From Halieaceae bacterium (GTDB lineage: Bacteria > Pseudomonadota > Gammaproteobacteria > Pseudomonadales > Halieaceae): a DNA stretch of 24,711 nt. The stretch lies in assembly GCA_003520285.1 (NCBI GenBank), contig DOVB01000100.1, positions 1 through 24,711 of the forward strand, read 5' to 3'. The notes beneath the pieces were generated by a model. It saw only the letters and a program-made list of their open reading frames with translations. It had not been told where the DNA came from and made no database searches. The position numbers and the translations under genes are program-made. This document shows positions 1 to 6,810 of the stretch, piece by piece. Positions within the stretch are counted from its first letter, which is position 1, and the number at the start of each line of letters is the position of its first letter.

Positions 1-764
1 GGTTCCTGCTTGAATACATCTAACACTGCATGGCGAGGCCGGTCTGACGCGAGCGCAGTCAAAAGGGCCCCTTCATCGACACAATTACCACGACCCGCAT
101 TAATCAGAATACTGTCACCAGCAAGCTTTCGTAAAAAAGCCGTATCAATCAAATCCAAGGTGGACGGTGTATCAGGCAGCAGCGCTACGACATAATCTAA
201 CTGATCAGCAAATATCGATTTCTGCTCAACTGAATAGCACCGAGTGAAAGGAGCAGCAGTGCGGCCATCACGGTTCAGGCCGATAACATCAATACCCAGT
301 GTTTGCGCAGTTCGTGCCACCTCTTGTGCTATGGTGCCGGTACCAAGGATTCCCAGCTTACGGCCCTGAAGTGCGCGCATTTGCGGCTCTTGCCACTGCG
401 AGGCATGCCACTGCCGCATGAGATTGCGCTCCAGAAAAATCAACCAACCCAACACGTACTCAGACATAGCCGCGCCGAAAACGCCTTTTAAGGCGGTTAG
501 TATGAAGTCGCGCTTCGGTTGCGCTATCAGTGGCTCAACACCCGCCCAAGTTGACTGAACCCACACAAGCTGTGGCATCCGCGCTACCGTTTTTGCTAAC
601 TGATCTGGAGCACCCAACAAGATCGTTGCGCGCTCACATTCAGCATCGGTCGGCTGCTCGTTGAATATCAACTGTAACCCAGGAAATTGCTCCTGCAACA
701 AAAGCTCTGCGAGCGGGCCTGCAGGGTGGGCTATGACAAGTGCGGTATGTTGATCGGATTGCAC
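1..764 (-). CDS. D-isomer-specific 2-hydroxyacid dehydrogenase, partial (C-terminus cut by window edge)
   Basis: An NAD(P)-dependent oxidoreductase of the D-2-hydroxyacid dehydrogenase family (glyoxylate/hydroxypyruvate reductase-like), predicted to be cytosolic and to interconvert 2-oxoacids and D-2-hydroxyacids. About 254 codons are present; family members run to about 310, so the C-terminal substrate-domain return, with the catalytic His, lies outside the window. Visible are the Rossmann glycine motif GTGTIA (residues 141-146), the LLPDTPST segment (195-202), and INAGRG (221-226), whose Arg225 is the expected substrate-binding arginine. The start is a GTG at 762-764, chosen because AGGA lies about 9 bases upstream and no ATG is near. 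It is divergent from the racemase-family gene at 1093, with 328 bases between. The substrate cannot be read from sequence. Confidence 0.88.
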   Translation of the reverse strand, partial: MQSDQHTALVIAHPAGPLAELLLQEQFPGLQLIFNEQPTDAECERATILLGAPDQLAKTVARMPQLVWVQSTWAGVEPLIAQPKRDFILTALKGVFGAAMSEYVLGWLIFLERNLMRQWHASQWQEPQMRALQGRKLGILGTGTIAQEVARTAQTLGIDVIGLNRDGRTAAPFTRCYSVEQKSIFADQLDYVVALLPDTPSTLDLIDTAFLRKLAGDSILINAGRGNCVDEGALLTALASDRPRHAVLDVFKQE

Positions 765-1092
765 TATGACTGTTCCTAACTATTGAGGTCTCGTCGCAAC
801 ACGCCTAGGTTCCGATCTTGCAGCACACCGGCAGTCTTGCTCTACGAGACAAGAGGCTTCGGTGTTCTATTGAAGTCTGAATGACAAAACCATACCCACG
901 AAGTGGAGGCACATTTCAATGCAGACTGCTGTTTTGCGGCTTAAATCAGGCGCTGCTCCAAAGCCCCAAGAATACGCGCTATGAAGCGCTTTTCCAATGT
1001 GCGACCAGCCGAGACTGCTTTAAGAGCGATCATTTCATGCTTTGACGAGCCGACGTTTGCTACACTGGCGCCACACTCAAGGAGTCACAGCA
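765..1092. other. Intergenic region between divergent dehydrogenase and racemase genes
   Basis: This 328-base stretch has no convincing gene. It holds a 7-base inverted repeat (GTCTCGT at 788-794, ACGAGAC at 844-850) and a small hairpin followed by four T on the plus strand (GCGCT 976-980, AGCGC 985-989, T 990-993). That resembles a weak terminator but has no upstream plus-strand gene to end. A 30-codon minus-strand frame (941-1033) encodes a helix-like basic peptide but has no ribosome binding site. The plus-strand promoter candidate is listed separately. Confidence 0.5.
1058..1066 (+). promoter_or_regulatory. Candidate extended -10 promoter of the racemase-family gene
   Basis: TGC followed by TACACT matches an extended -10 element (TGn + TATAAT, 4 of 6). 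It places a transcription start near 1073, about 20 bases before the ATG at 1093. There is no good -35 at normal spacing (TTGACG is only 13 bases upstream), which is compatible with an extended -10 promoter but keeps confidence low. Confidence 0.35.
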
Positions 1093-1839
1093 ATGTCTCA
1101 ACCACATGATTTGATCGTCGGCATTATTGGTGGGATGGGTCCTGAAGCGACCATCGACCTGATGGCAAGAATCATTGAGCTCACACCCGCGACAGAAGAT
1201 AGTGATCATATCCATATGCTGGTCGATAATAATCCCAAGGTGCCATCGCGCATTGATGCGATCGTGAACCGAGCGCCCATCGATCCAACACCTACTCTTA
1301 TCGCTATGGCTCAGGGGCTTGAGCGTCAGGGCGCCGACTATCTGGTAATGCCCTGCAATACCGCTCACGCTTATCATGAGGCCATCGCAGCCGAGATTTC
1401 AATACCTTTCCTAAATCTGCTTGAACTTACCGCGCGGGCAGCTGTGCAAAAGGTGCCAGGGCTCTGCAAAGTCGGCTTACTCGGCTCCTCTGCCTTGGGC
1501 CTTACCAAAATTTACGAGCCCATATTCGCAAACTTGGGCGTTGAGGTGTGTTATCCAGATCCAGCTCAGCAGCAAGACATAATGCACTTGATTAAAACAA
1601 TTAAAGCGAAAAAAACAGCGAGCGATGCGGGCTTAATTTTAGCGAAAGCAACAAACCAATTGCTTGCTAAAGACGTGGGCGTAATCATTATTGCGTGCAC
1701 GGAACTGTCACTCGTAACCGATCTGCTTCAACAACACCTCGTCACTGTTGATGCGGCCGATGTGCTGGCTCGAGAAGTGGTGCGGCGAAGCACTCGGGGA
1801 TCAGCTAGCTCTGCCTCGGAGGATCTGTCGATCCGCTGA
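1093..1839 (+). CDS. Aspartate/glutamate racemase family protein
   Basis: A 248-residue cofactor-independent amino-acid racemase of the Asp/Glu racemase family (aspartate racemase, YgeA-like). Members interconvert L- and D-amino acids by a two-cysteine acid/base mechanism. The N-terminal motif GIIGGMGPEAT (10-20) is typical, and both expected catalytic cysteines are present: Cys88 in MPCNTAH and Cys202 in IACTELS. The ATG at 1093 is preferred over in-frame codons further upstream because AAGGAG lies about 8 bases before it. The last 20 or so residues are Ser/Arg-rich and probably disordered. It is convergent with the minus-strand gene at 1843, only 3 bases away. The substrate could be aspartate, glutamate or another amino acid; the neighbouring dehydrogenase does not settle it. 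Confidence 0.88.
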   Translation: MSQPHDLIVGIIGGMGPEATIDLMARIIELTPATEDSDHIHMLVDNNPKVPSRIDAIVNRAPIDPTPTLIAMAQGLERQGADYLVMPCNTAHAYHEAIAAEISIPFLNLLELTARAAVQKVPGLCKVGLLGSSALGLTKIYEPIFANLGVEVCYPDPAQQQDIMHLIKTIKAKKTASDAGLILAKATNQLLAKDVGVIIIACTELSLVTDLLQQHLVTVDAADVLAREVVRRSTRGSASSASEDLSIR

Positions 1840-1842
1840 ACG

Positions 1843-2184
1843 CTAGAGCTCGCGATCGCCAAGAAATATCTGCTTCAAATCCCCTTTACAGGTATAACTT
1901 AAATAAATGAGATAGATCGACAGATAAGGCGAACCCAGGAAAACAGCGCCAATGCCCAACAAATTACCCCGCACTGAAAACTGATTACGCCAAGCGACCC
2001 ACGTTCCCGACAGTATCAAAAAGGTAAAGAAATCCAGATTGAACTGGCCCTGCCAACTCAATTGCATCATCTCTCCAAAGAAAGAGGGCAGCAGTGTTAA
2101 CAATCCCTCGCTGTGAACAACAGGAATCGTATACGCAACCACCGTCACAATAATGGCAATAAGTAAGAGTCTGAATAGCGTCAT
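1843..2184 (-). CDS. Small hypothetical membrane protein, about 3 TM segments
   Basis: A 113-residue protein I do not recognise with confidence. Hydrophobic stretches at roughly residues 3-22, 50-65 and 74-95 predict three inner-membrane helices; the C-terminus (KGDLKQIFLGDREL) is short and charged. The general layout, with a loop containing an FFGE motif and then LDFF, resembles small DUF2834-like membrane proteins, but that is only an impression. The ATG at 2184 is chosen because GGAGG sits 5 bases upstream; the in-frame GTG at 2190 overlaps that site. Its 3' end nearly abuts the convergent racemase gene, so any terminator must lie inside the neighbour. Function unknown. Confidence 0.75.
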   Translation of the reverse strand: MTLFRLLLIAIIVTVVAYTIPVVHSEGLLTLLPSFFGEMMQLSWQGQFNLDFFTFLILSGTWVAWRNQFSVRGNLLGIGAVFLGSPYLSIYLIYLSYTCKGDLKQIFLGDREL

Positions 2185-2253
2185 GTACACCTCCGATTTC
2201 AGGAGATTTTAGGGGGGTATTGCTCTGCGGTAAAGGCGCTGCTCTTTGGTCGT

Positions 2254-2360
2254 GACTCGAGTCCGGGCTTTATATCGCACGAGAACTCCATCGCTGAGCA
2301 CTATGACGCGGCGGCGCAAGCGGTCAACCCATCAAATCGCCTCAAAGCGTCACTCGAGTG
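2254..2360. repeat. Two 10-base palindromes sharing ACTCGAGT upstream of the small membrane protein gene
   Basis: GACTCGAGTC (2254-2263) and CACTCGAGTG (2351-2360) are both perfect palindromes with the same 8-base core, about 97 bases apart centre to centre, in the 219-base gap between two minus-strand membrane-protein genes. Paired palindromes ahead of a gene can be operators for a dimeric repressor, but no regulator gene is nearby, so this is speculative. A weak minus-strand promoter (TTGACC, 16 bases, CATAGT) lies between them. Confidence 0.35.
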
Positions 2361-2403
2361 AAGTTCGTTCATCTCAGCCGCTATACAGGTGGATTCAATA
2401 AAG

Positions 2404-2955
2404 TCAGTCCGTTGGGCAAGAAGTGATGCCAGGTGTCCGCGCCTCGAGCTTTTTGAGGTCTCTCAGATAGTCTCTCATTCTTGCCCTTAGGATAAAGAGC
2501 AATATGAGCAGAATGGGGCGCGATACCGTGAACAAAAGAGTTGAAGCCGTTGACTCGAAGGCCCCTAAACGGATCAAGGTGACGTAAAAAAATAGTGTCG
2601 AAACGATAACAAAAACAATCGCAAAAGTGATTATTCGCGAAGCCCACTTTTCATTATTTCTAAAAACCAGCCACCCGAGTATCAGAGAAAAGCCGATAAC
2701 ACCGCGCACTCTGGTATTCCTCACAAGAAACTCGGCTCCGTCTATTGAAGGCGAGATTAGTGTGTGAACATAGACTTCTGGATTAAGAATAGCCAGGATA
2801 CTCGACGCTATACCATGAGACACAACCAAAAAAGCCGCCATCCAGTAACGTCTCTTTAGTTCCGGCAAGGGAGTTAACGACACAGTCAGCTCGTCTAATG
2901 CGCTTCTTTCTTCTTTGCTCAAAAATGAGGGCGCTTTGCTTTTACCTAAGCCCAC
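2404..2955 (-). CDS. Hypothetical membrane protein, about 4 TM segments
   Basis: A 183-residue protein with no family I can name. It has a charged N-terminus (KEERSALDELTVSL, residues 14-27), four hydrophobic segments at roughly 38-58, 84-98, 107-128 and 136-157, and an Arg/Lys-rich cytoplasmic-looking tail (RARMRDYLRDLKKL). That arrangement fits an inner-membrane protein with both ends inside. The start is a GTG at 2953-2955 with only a weak GA-rich sequence upstream, so it is uncertain; the next in-frame Met is at residue 39 and would remove the N-terminal charged region. It lies upstream of, and on the same strand as, the 113-residue membrane protein, with a 219-base gap. Function unknown. 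Confidence 0.65.
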   Translation of the reverse strand: MGLGKSKAPSFLSKEERSALDELTVSLTPLPELKRRYWMAAFLVVSHGIASSILAILNPEVYVHTLISPSIDGAEFLVRNTRVRGVIGFSLILGWLVFRNNEKWASRIITFAIVFVIVSTLFFYVTLIRLGAFESTASTLLFTVSRPILLILLFILRARMRDYLRDLKKLEARTPGITSCPTD

Positions 2956-3055
2956 TCTCTACTCGACCCTTCTTCCAAATTCGGTTCCCAAGCACTGCAT
3001 GCAACGAAGGCAAGAAACTCTGGTCATCGAAACCTGTGGTAGTCGAGTTCTGTGT

Positions 3056-3203
3056 TTATGGTCGCCTTTTAATCTGGGCATACTTTGTTACCATCAGTGC
3101 GATTAAAGCCAAGCCGGCAAATATTAGCACCACAAACGTGAGAAGTTCAAATTCAATTGCCCCGACACTATTAACATACGTACAAAAAAAGAGCTCCTCT
3201 CAT
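3056..3203 (-). pseudogene. Possible small single-TM protein gene broken at an A7 homopolymer
   Basis: On the minus strand a frame ending at TAA (3056-3058) encodes a hydrophobic segment (LLTFVVLIFAGLALIALMV) followed by a Lys/Arg-rich tail, like a single-TM small protein. The frame has no start codon of its own. An ATG at 3201-3203 (with AGGAG one base upstream) is one nucleotide out of frame. Removing one base from the run of seven A at 3184-3190 joins the two into a 49-residue protein. It is either a decayed gene, a sequencing error in the homopolymer, or chance hydrophobicity. No homolog recognised. Confidence 0.35.
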
Positions 3204-3523
3204 ACTCCTGATGCGTTGCCCGTCTTCCCAGAAACGCAAGGATGCAGCCGCTATAAACAAATTAGGCAAGGTGCGAACGGAGCAGCATGGTAACTTCAAA
3301 GGCTTAAAAAGAGCTTTACGAGGCACTTGATCGGTTATTGACATACTGTGAATGAGTAATTGTGGCCACGAGAGAGCAGATCGACGGTAAAGAAATGGTT
3401 ATTATCAGAACCGGATTAGATATCAGTTGGTAATGCGCAATTAGCGCCTTTATGTAAAACTGCGGTCCTGAACTATTGGCGAGCTCTCTCGCATTTAGCA
3501 AAAAAGAGATTGGGAAAAAACAT
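3204..3523. other. Intergenic region upstream of the Sel1 lipoprotein gene
   Basis: About 320 bases without a supported gene. It presumably contains the promoter of the Sel1-repeat gene, but no pair of -35 and -10 boxes convinces me. TTGACA at 3338-3343 is a perfect -35 hexamer but has no -10 at 16-18 bases. Short frames on both strands here start with TTG and have no ribosome binding site. Confidence 0.4.
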
Positions 3524-4873
3524 ATGATGATACGCAGCCTCGCAACTCTGCTCTTGGGGATTGCAATATTCCTTGGAAGTGGTTGTGCGACAGACTTTGA
3601 TAGGGGATTTGAGGCTTATCAGAGCGGTGACTACGAGAAAGCAGCATCGTTGTTTCTACTGAGTGCGGAACAAGGAAACCCGATAGCGCAAAATAATTTA
3701 GCATTCATGTATCGTAATGGTGTGGGCGTCGCTCAGGATTACGAACAAGCAGTGAAGTGGTATCGCTTGAGCGCGGAACAGGGGATTGCGCGCGCGCAAT
3801 ATAAACTAGCACTGATGTATGACCGAGGAGAGGGCATTACTCAAGACGACCGGGAAGCAGTAAAATGGTATCGCTTGAGCGCGGAACAAGGCAATCCGGA
3901 TGCGCAGAATAACTTAGCCAGCATGTATCGCAAAGGTAATGGGATCATTCAGGATTATGAAAAAGCCGTCAGGTGGTATCGATCGAGTGCGGAGCAAGGT
4001 AACGCGGAGGCAGCATCGAATTTAGCGTTGATGTATTACAAGGGAGAGGGTGTCGCTCAAGACTACAAGGAAGCCGTGAAGTGGTATCGATCGAATGCGG
4101 AATTAGGGAATTCAGATGCGCAGTACGATCTAGCATTCATGTATTACAACGGCAAAGGTGTCGCGCGGGATTATAAAGAGGCCATGAAATGGTATCGATT
4201 GAGTGCGGCGCAAGGAAACCCAGATGCGCAGTTTAATTTAGCGGTGATGTATCAGAGTGGTCAGGGCGTCACGCAGGATTATAAAGAAGCCGTGAAATGG
4301 TATCGATTGAGTGCCGAACAAGGTGATGCGCATGCGCAGAATAATCTAGGCTTTATGTATCGTAAAGGCGACGGCGTCACTCAAGACGACAAGGAAGCAC
4401 TGAAATGGTATCGATTGAGTGCGGAACATGGCAATGCGGATGCGCAGAATAACTTAGCAGTGATGTATCGCAAAGGTGAAGGCGTCACCCAAGACTACCA
4501 AGAGGCAGTGAAGTGGTATCAGTTAAGTGCAGAACAAGGGAATCCGGAAGCCGCATCGAATTTAGCACTGATGTATAGCAAAGGTCGGGGCGTCGGTAAG
4601 GACGATAAAGAAGCAGTTGCGTGGCTTCGATTGAGCGCAGAACAAGGGGTGGTGCTGGCGCAGAACAACTTAGCGGTGATGTATTACAACGGAGAGGGAA
4701 TTACACAGGACGATATTTATGCGTATATGTGGTGGAATATTGCGGCAGCAAATGGTCTGTCTGGAGCCCAAGAGAACAGAGATATAGTTGCGACACGAAT
4801 GACATCAGCACAACTAGCAGAGGCGCAAAAACTCGCCCGGGAGTGTGTGGAAAAGGATTATAAGGGGTGTTGA
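3524..4873 (+). CDS. Sel1-repeat (SLR/TPR-like) lipoprotein
   Basis: A 449-residue predicted exported lipoprotein. The N-terminus has MMIR, a hydrophobic core, and LGSGC with Cys21 as the likely lipidation site; the -3 residue is Gly, so the lipobox is not canonical. The rest is about ten 36-residue Sel1 repeats, each with a MY(x)nG.GV.QD..EAVKWYRLSAEQG pattern. It ends in the helix typical of such proteins (MTSAQLAEAQKLA, then ECVEKDYKGC). Sel1 repeats form alpha-solenoids for protein-protein contacts, often in envelope stress, signalling or host interaction; the partner here is unknown. The ATG at 3524 is preferred over the upstream in-frame TTG at 3476 because it begins the signal peptide. 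It is the only plus-strand gene between 1840 and 24163 and is convergent with glmS. Confidence 0.85.
   Translation: MMIRSLATLLLGIAIFLGSGCATDFDRGFEAYQSGDYEKAASLFLLSAEQGNPIAQNNLAFMYRNGVGVAQDYEQAVKWYRLSAEQGIARAQYKLALMYDRGEGITQDDREAVKWYRLSAEQGNPDAQNNLASMYRKGNGIIQDYEKAVRWYRSSAEQGNAEAASNLALMYYKGEGVAQDYKEAVKWYRSNAELGNSDAQYDLAFMYYNGKGVARDYKEAMKWYRLSAAQGNPDAQFNLAVMYQSGQGVTQDYKEAVKWYRLSAEQGDAHAQNNLGFMYRKGDGVTQDDKEALKWYRLSAEHGNADAQNNLAVMYRKGEGVTQDYQEAVKWYQLSAEQGNPEAASNLALMYSKGRGVGKDDKEAVAWLRLSAEQGVVLAQNNLAVMYYNGEGITQDDIYAYMWWNIAAANGLSGAQENRDIVATRMTSAQLAEAQKLARECVEKDYKGC
3629..4738 (+). repeat. 108-base tandem repeats coding the Sel1 units
   Basis: The protein repeats are mirrored at DNA level with a 108-base period. 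Blocks such as GAAATGGTATCGATTGAGTG and GCGCAGAATAA recur nearly unchanged along the gene, particularly between about 4180 and 4460. This degree of nucleotide identity suggests recent duplication or ongoing recombination between units. Boundaries are approximate. Confidence 0.75.
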
Positions 4874-4905
4874 TTAAAGCGTTCATTTATTAGTATGGGA
4901 TGATT

Positions 4906-4938
4906 AGGGTTCGGGTGTATATCTCACAACCAAACCCT
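4906..4938. terminator. Candidate hairpin terminator between convergent Sel1 gene and glmS
   Basis: The arms 4906-4918 and 4926-4938 can pair over 13 positions with two mismatches around a 7-base loop. On the plus strand CTCTTTTC follows about 9 bases later; on the minus strand no T-run follows. It lies in the 104-base gap between two convergent genes, where a shared transcription stop is expected. The weak T tract keeps confidence moderate. Confidence 0.4.
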
Positions 4939-4977
4939 GGAACGACTCTCTTTTCGATGTCTTTTGTATAATGAAGT

Positions 4978-6804
4978 TTATTCGACTGTCACCGACTTTG
5001 CCAGATTCCGCGGCTTATCAACGTCGGTACCCTTCTGCAAAGCCACATAATAAGAAAGCAGCTGCAAAGCGACGGTATACACAATGGGCATAGTTAATTC
5101 GTCGCAGTGCGGCATGTTGATCACGTGAATTCGGTCGGTGCTTTCAAAGCCCGCCTCTTGCGGCGCGAAAACATAGAGTTCACCACCTCGTGATCGCACC
5201 TCTTCTAGATTGGAGCGCAGTTTTTCAAGCAGGGCATCGTTTGGAGCCACCGCGATGACTGGCATATCACTGTCAACAAGCGCCAATGGCCCATGCTTGA
5301 GCTCTCCGGCAGGATAAGCCTCGGCGTGGATATACGAAATCTCTTTAAGCTTTAAGGAGCCCTCGAGAGCAATGGGGTAATACGCACCGCGTCCCAAAAA
5401 TAAGGCATGGTGTTTTTGGATGAAACGCTCGGATAATCGAGCTATTGAATCTTTAAGACGCAGAACCTGATCCACTTGGTCGGGCAACTGGCTCAGAGCA
5501 TAAGAAATCGATTGAATGGTCTCGGCGGTCATTCCGCGACGCTTGCCTAAAGTGATCAGCAGAACCAATAACGCTACCAGCTGTGTGGTAAATGCCTTAG
5601 TTGATGCCACTCCAATCTCTGGACCCGCCTGCGTTAAAAATACCAGGTCGCTTTCTCGCACAAGCGCGCTGTTATCGACATTTGCAATCACGAGAGACGC
5701 CACAAACTCACCAGGCGCAGCATCACGAAGCGCGGCCAAACTATCTGCAGTTTCACCCGACTGAGAGATGGTTAACAGCAATGTATTCGCTCGCATCGCA
5801 CGCTTACGATACCGAAACTCCGAGGCGACTTCAACTTGGCAAGGTAACCCCAGATGCTCTTCAAACCAATACTTTGCGACCATGCCAGCATGATAACTCG
5901 TACCACACGCAACGATTTGCAGGGCTTCTACTTGATCAAAAATAGCCGACGCCCGCTGACCATAAATAGTTTCATTCAGTATCGGTAGCCCTGAGAACCG
6001 CACTGTTTCTGCCAGCACCCGAGGCTGCTCATGAATCTCCTTCAACATGTAGTGATCGTAGTCACCCTTGGAAGCGCGACTCAGTTGGTCGGTCAATTCC
6101 ACGATCTCGCGCGTAATAATTTGTCCTTCAGAATTTTTAATCGTTAACACAGTGGGCGAAATAGTGACTTGATCGCCCTCTTCCAAGTAAATGAAGCGAT
6201 TCGTTACCTGACGCAAAGCGAGCGGATCGGAGGCTAAGAAGTGTTCACCAAAGCCAAGACCAACCACCAGCGGGCTCCCTTTACGTGCTGCACAGACTTG
6301 ATCCGGGTGAGCTTTGTCAATTGCAGCAATCGCGTACGCGCCTTCTAGCCTTGGCAATATCGACGCCAAACCCGCTTCCAAGGACAGGCCGCGTTCAAGC
6401 TCACGCGCCAATAGGTGGGCGATGACCTCGGAATCGGTATCAGACGAAAATGGTACGCCGGCGGCCACGAGCTCGGCGCGCAAAGCAGCATGGTTTTCTA
6501 TAATGCCGTTATGCACAATCGCTACGCGGTTACCGCTCAGATGGGGGTGGGCATTGTACTGTGTAGGCTCACCGTGTGTAGCCCAACGTGTATGAGCGAT
6601 ACCCACACAGGCTGTAGGTGCATCCGCCGTAACAGCCGCGTCGAGGATAGCGACTTTACCAGCATGCTTAGAGCTGTAAAGGGTGCCGTGTTCTAGTAAG
6701 GCGATACCCGCGCTGTCGTAGCCGCGATATTCAAGGCTATGTAATCCGGCCAGTAAAATAGTGGCCACGGGCCTTGAAGCTGACGCTGCTACGATTCCAC
6801 ACAT
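4978..6804 (-). CDS. glmS: Glutamine--fructose-6-phosphate aminotransferase (isomerizing)
   Basis: This cytosolic enzyme makes glucosamine-6-phosphate from fructose-6-phosphate and glutamine, the first committed step to UDP-GlcNAc, peptidoglycan and LPS. The 608-residue length matches the family. Cys2 of MCGIVAAS is the N-terminal glutaminase nucleophile, and the HTRWATHGEP motif follows near residue 71. The two SIS sugar-phosphate domains occupy the C-terminal half (CGTSYHAG, SQSGETADS, STKAF), and the end DKPRNLAKSVTVE is canonical. The start is 6 bases after the glmU stop, with AGGA inside the end of glmU, so the pair is cotranscribed and probably translationally coupled. No glmS ribozyme-type leader is present or expected, since the gene sits directly behind glmU. 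Confidence 0.97.
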   Translation of the reverse strand: MCGIVAASASRPVATILLAGLHSLEYRGYDSAGIALLEHGTLYSSKHAGKVAILDAAVTADAPTACVGIAHTRWATHGEPTQYNAHPHLSGNRVAIVHNGIIENHAALRAELVAAGVPFSSDTDSEVIAHLLARELERGLSLEAGLASILPRLEGAYAIAAIDKAHPDQVCAARKGSPLVVGLGFGEHFLASDPLALRQVTNRFIYLEEGDQVTISPTVLTIKNSEGQIITREIVELTDQLSRASKGDYDHYMLKEIHEQPRVLAETVRFSGLPILNETIYGQRASAIFDQVEALQIVACGTSYHAGMVAKYWFEEHLGLPCQVEVASEFRYRKRAMRANTLLLTISQSGETADSLAALRDAAPGEFVASLVIANVDNSALVRESDLVFLTQAGPEIGVASTKAFTTQLVALLVLLITLGKRRGMTAETIQSISYALSQLPDQVDQVLRLKDSIARLSERFIQKHHALFLGRGAYYPIALEGSLKLKEISYIHAEAYPAGELKHGPLALVDSDMPVIAVAPNDALLEKLRSNLEEVRSRGGELYVFAPQEAGFESTDRIHVINMPHCDELTMPIVYTVALQLLSYYVALQKGTDVDKPRNLAKSVTVE

Positions 6805-6810
6805 GTTCGA

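Noticed and set aside
976..993. Hairpin with four T resembling a plus-strand terminator
   Set aside because: Only five stem pairs and no upstream plus-strand gene in the window to terminate.
941..1033. 30-codon minus-strand frame with a helix-like basic peptide
   Set aside because: No ribosome binding site and too short to judge without comparison to relatives.
2898..3293. 131-codon plus-strand open frame
   Set aside because: It overlaps the start of the minus-strand membrane protein gene, lacks a ribosome binding site, and its translation looks like random composition.
3338..3343. Perfect -35 hexamer TTGACA upstream of the Sel1 gene
   Set aside because: No acceptable -10 at 16-18 bases (the sequence there is TTGTGGCC), so not called as a promoter.
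3316..3501. 61-codon minus-strand frame upstream of the Sel1 gene
   Set aside because: Starts with TTG without a ribosome binding site and overlaps the likely leader of the Sel1 gene; no family resemblance.
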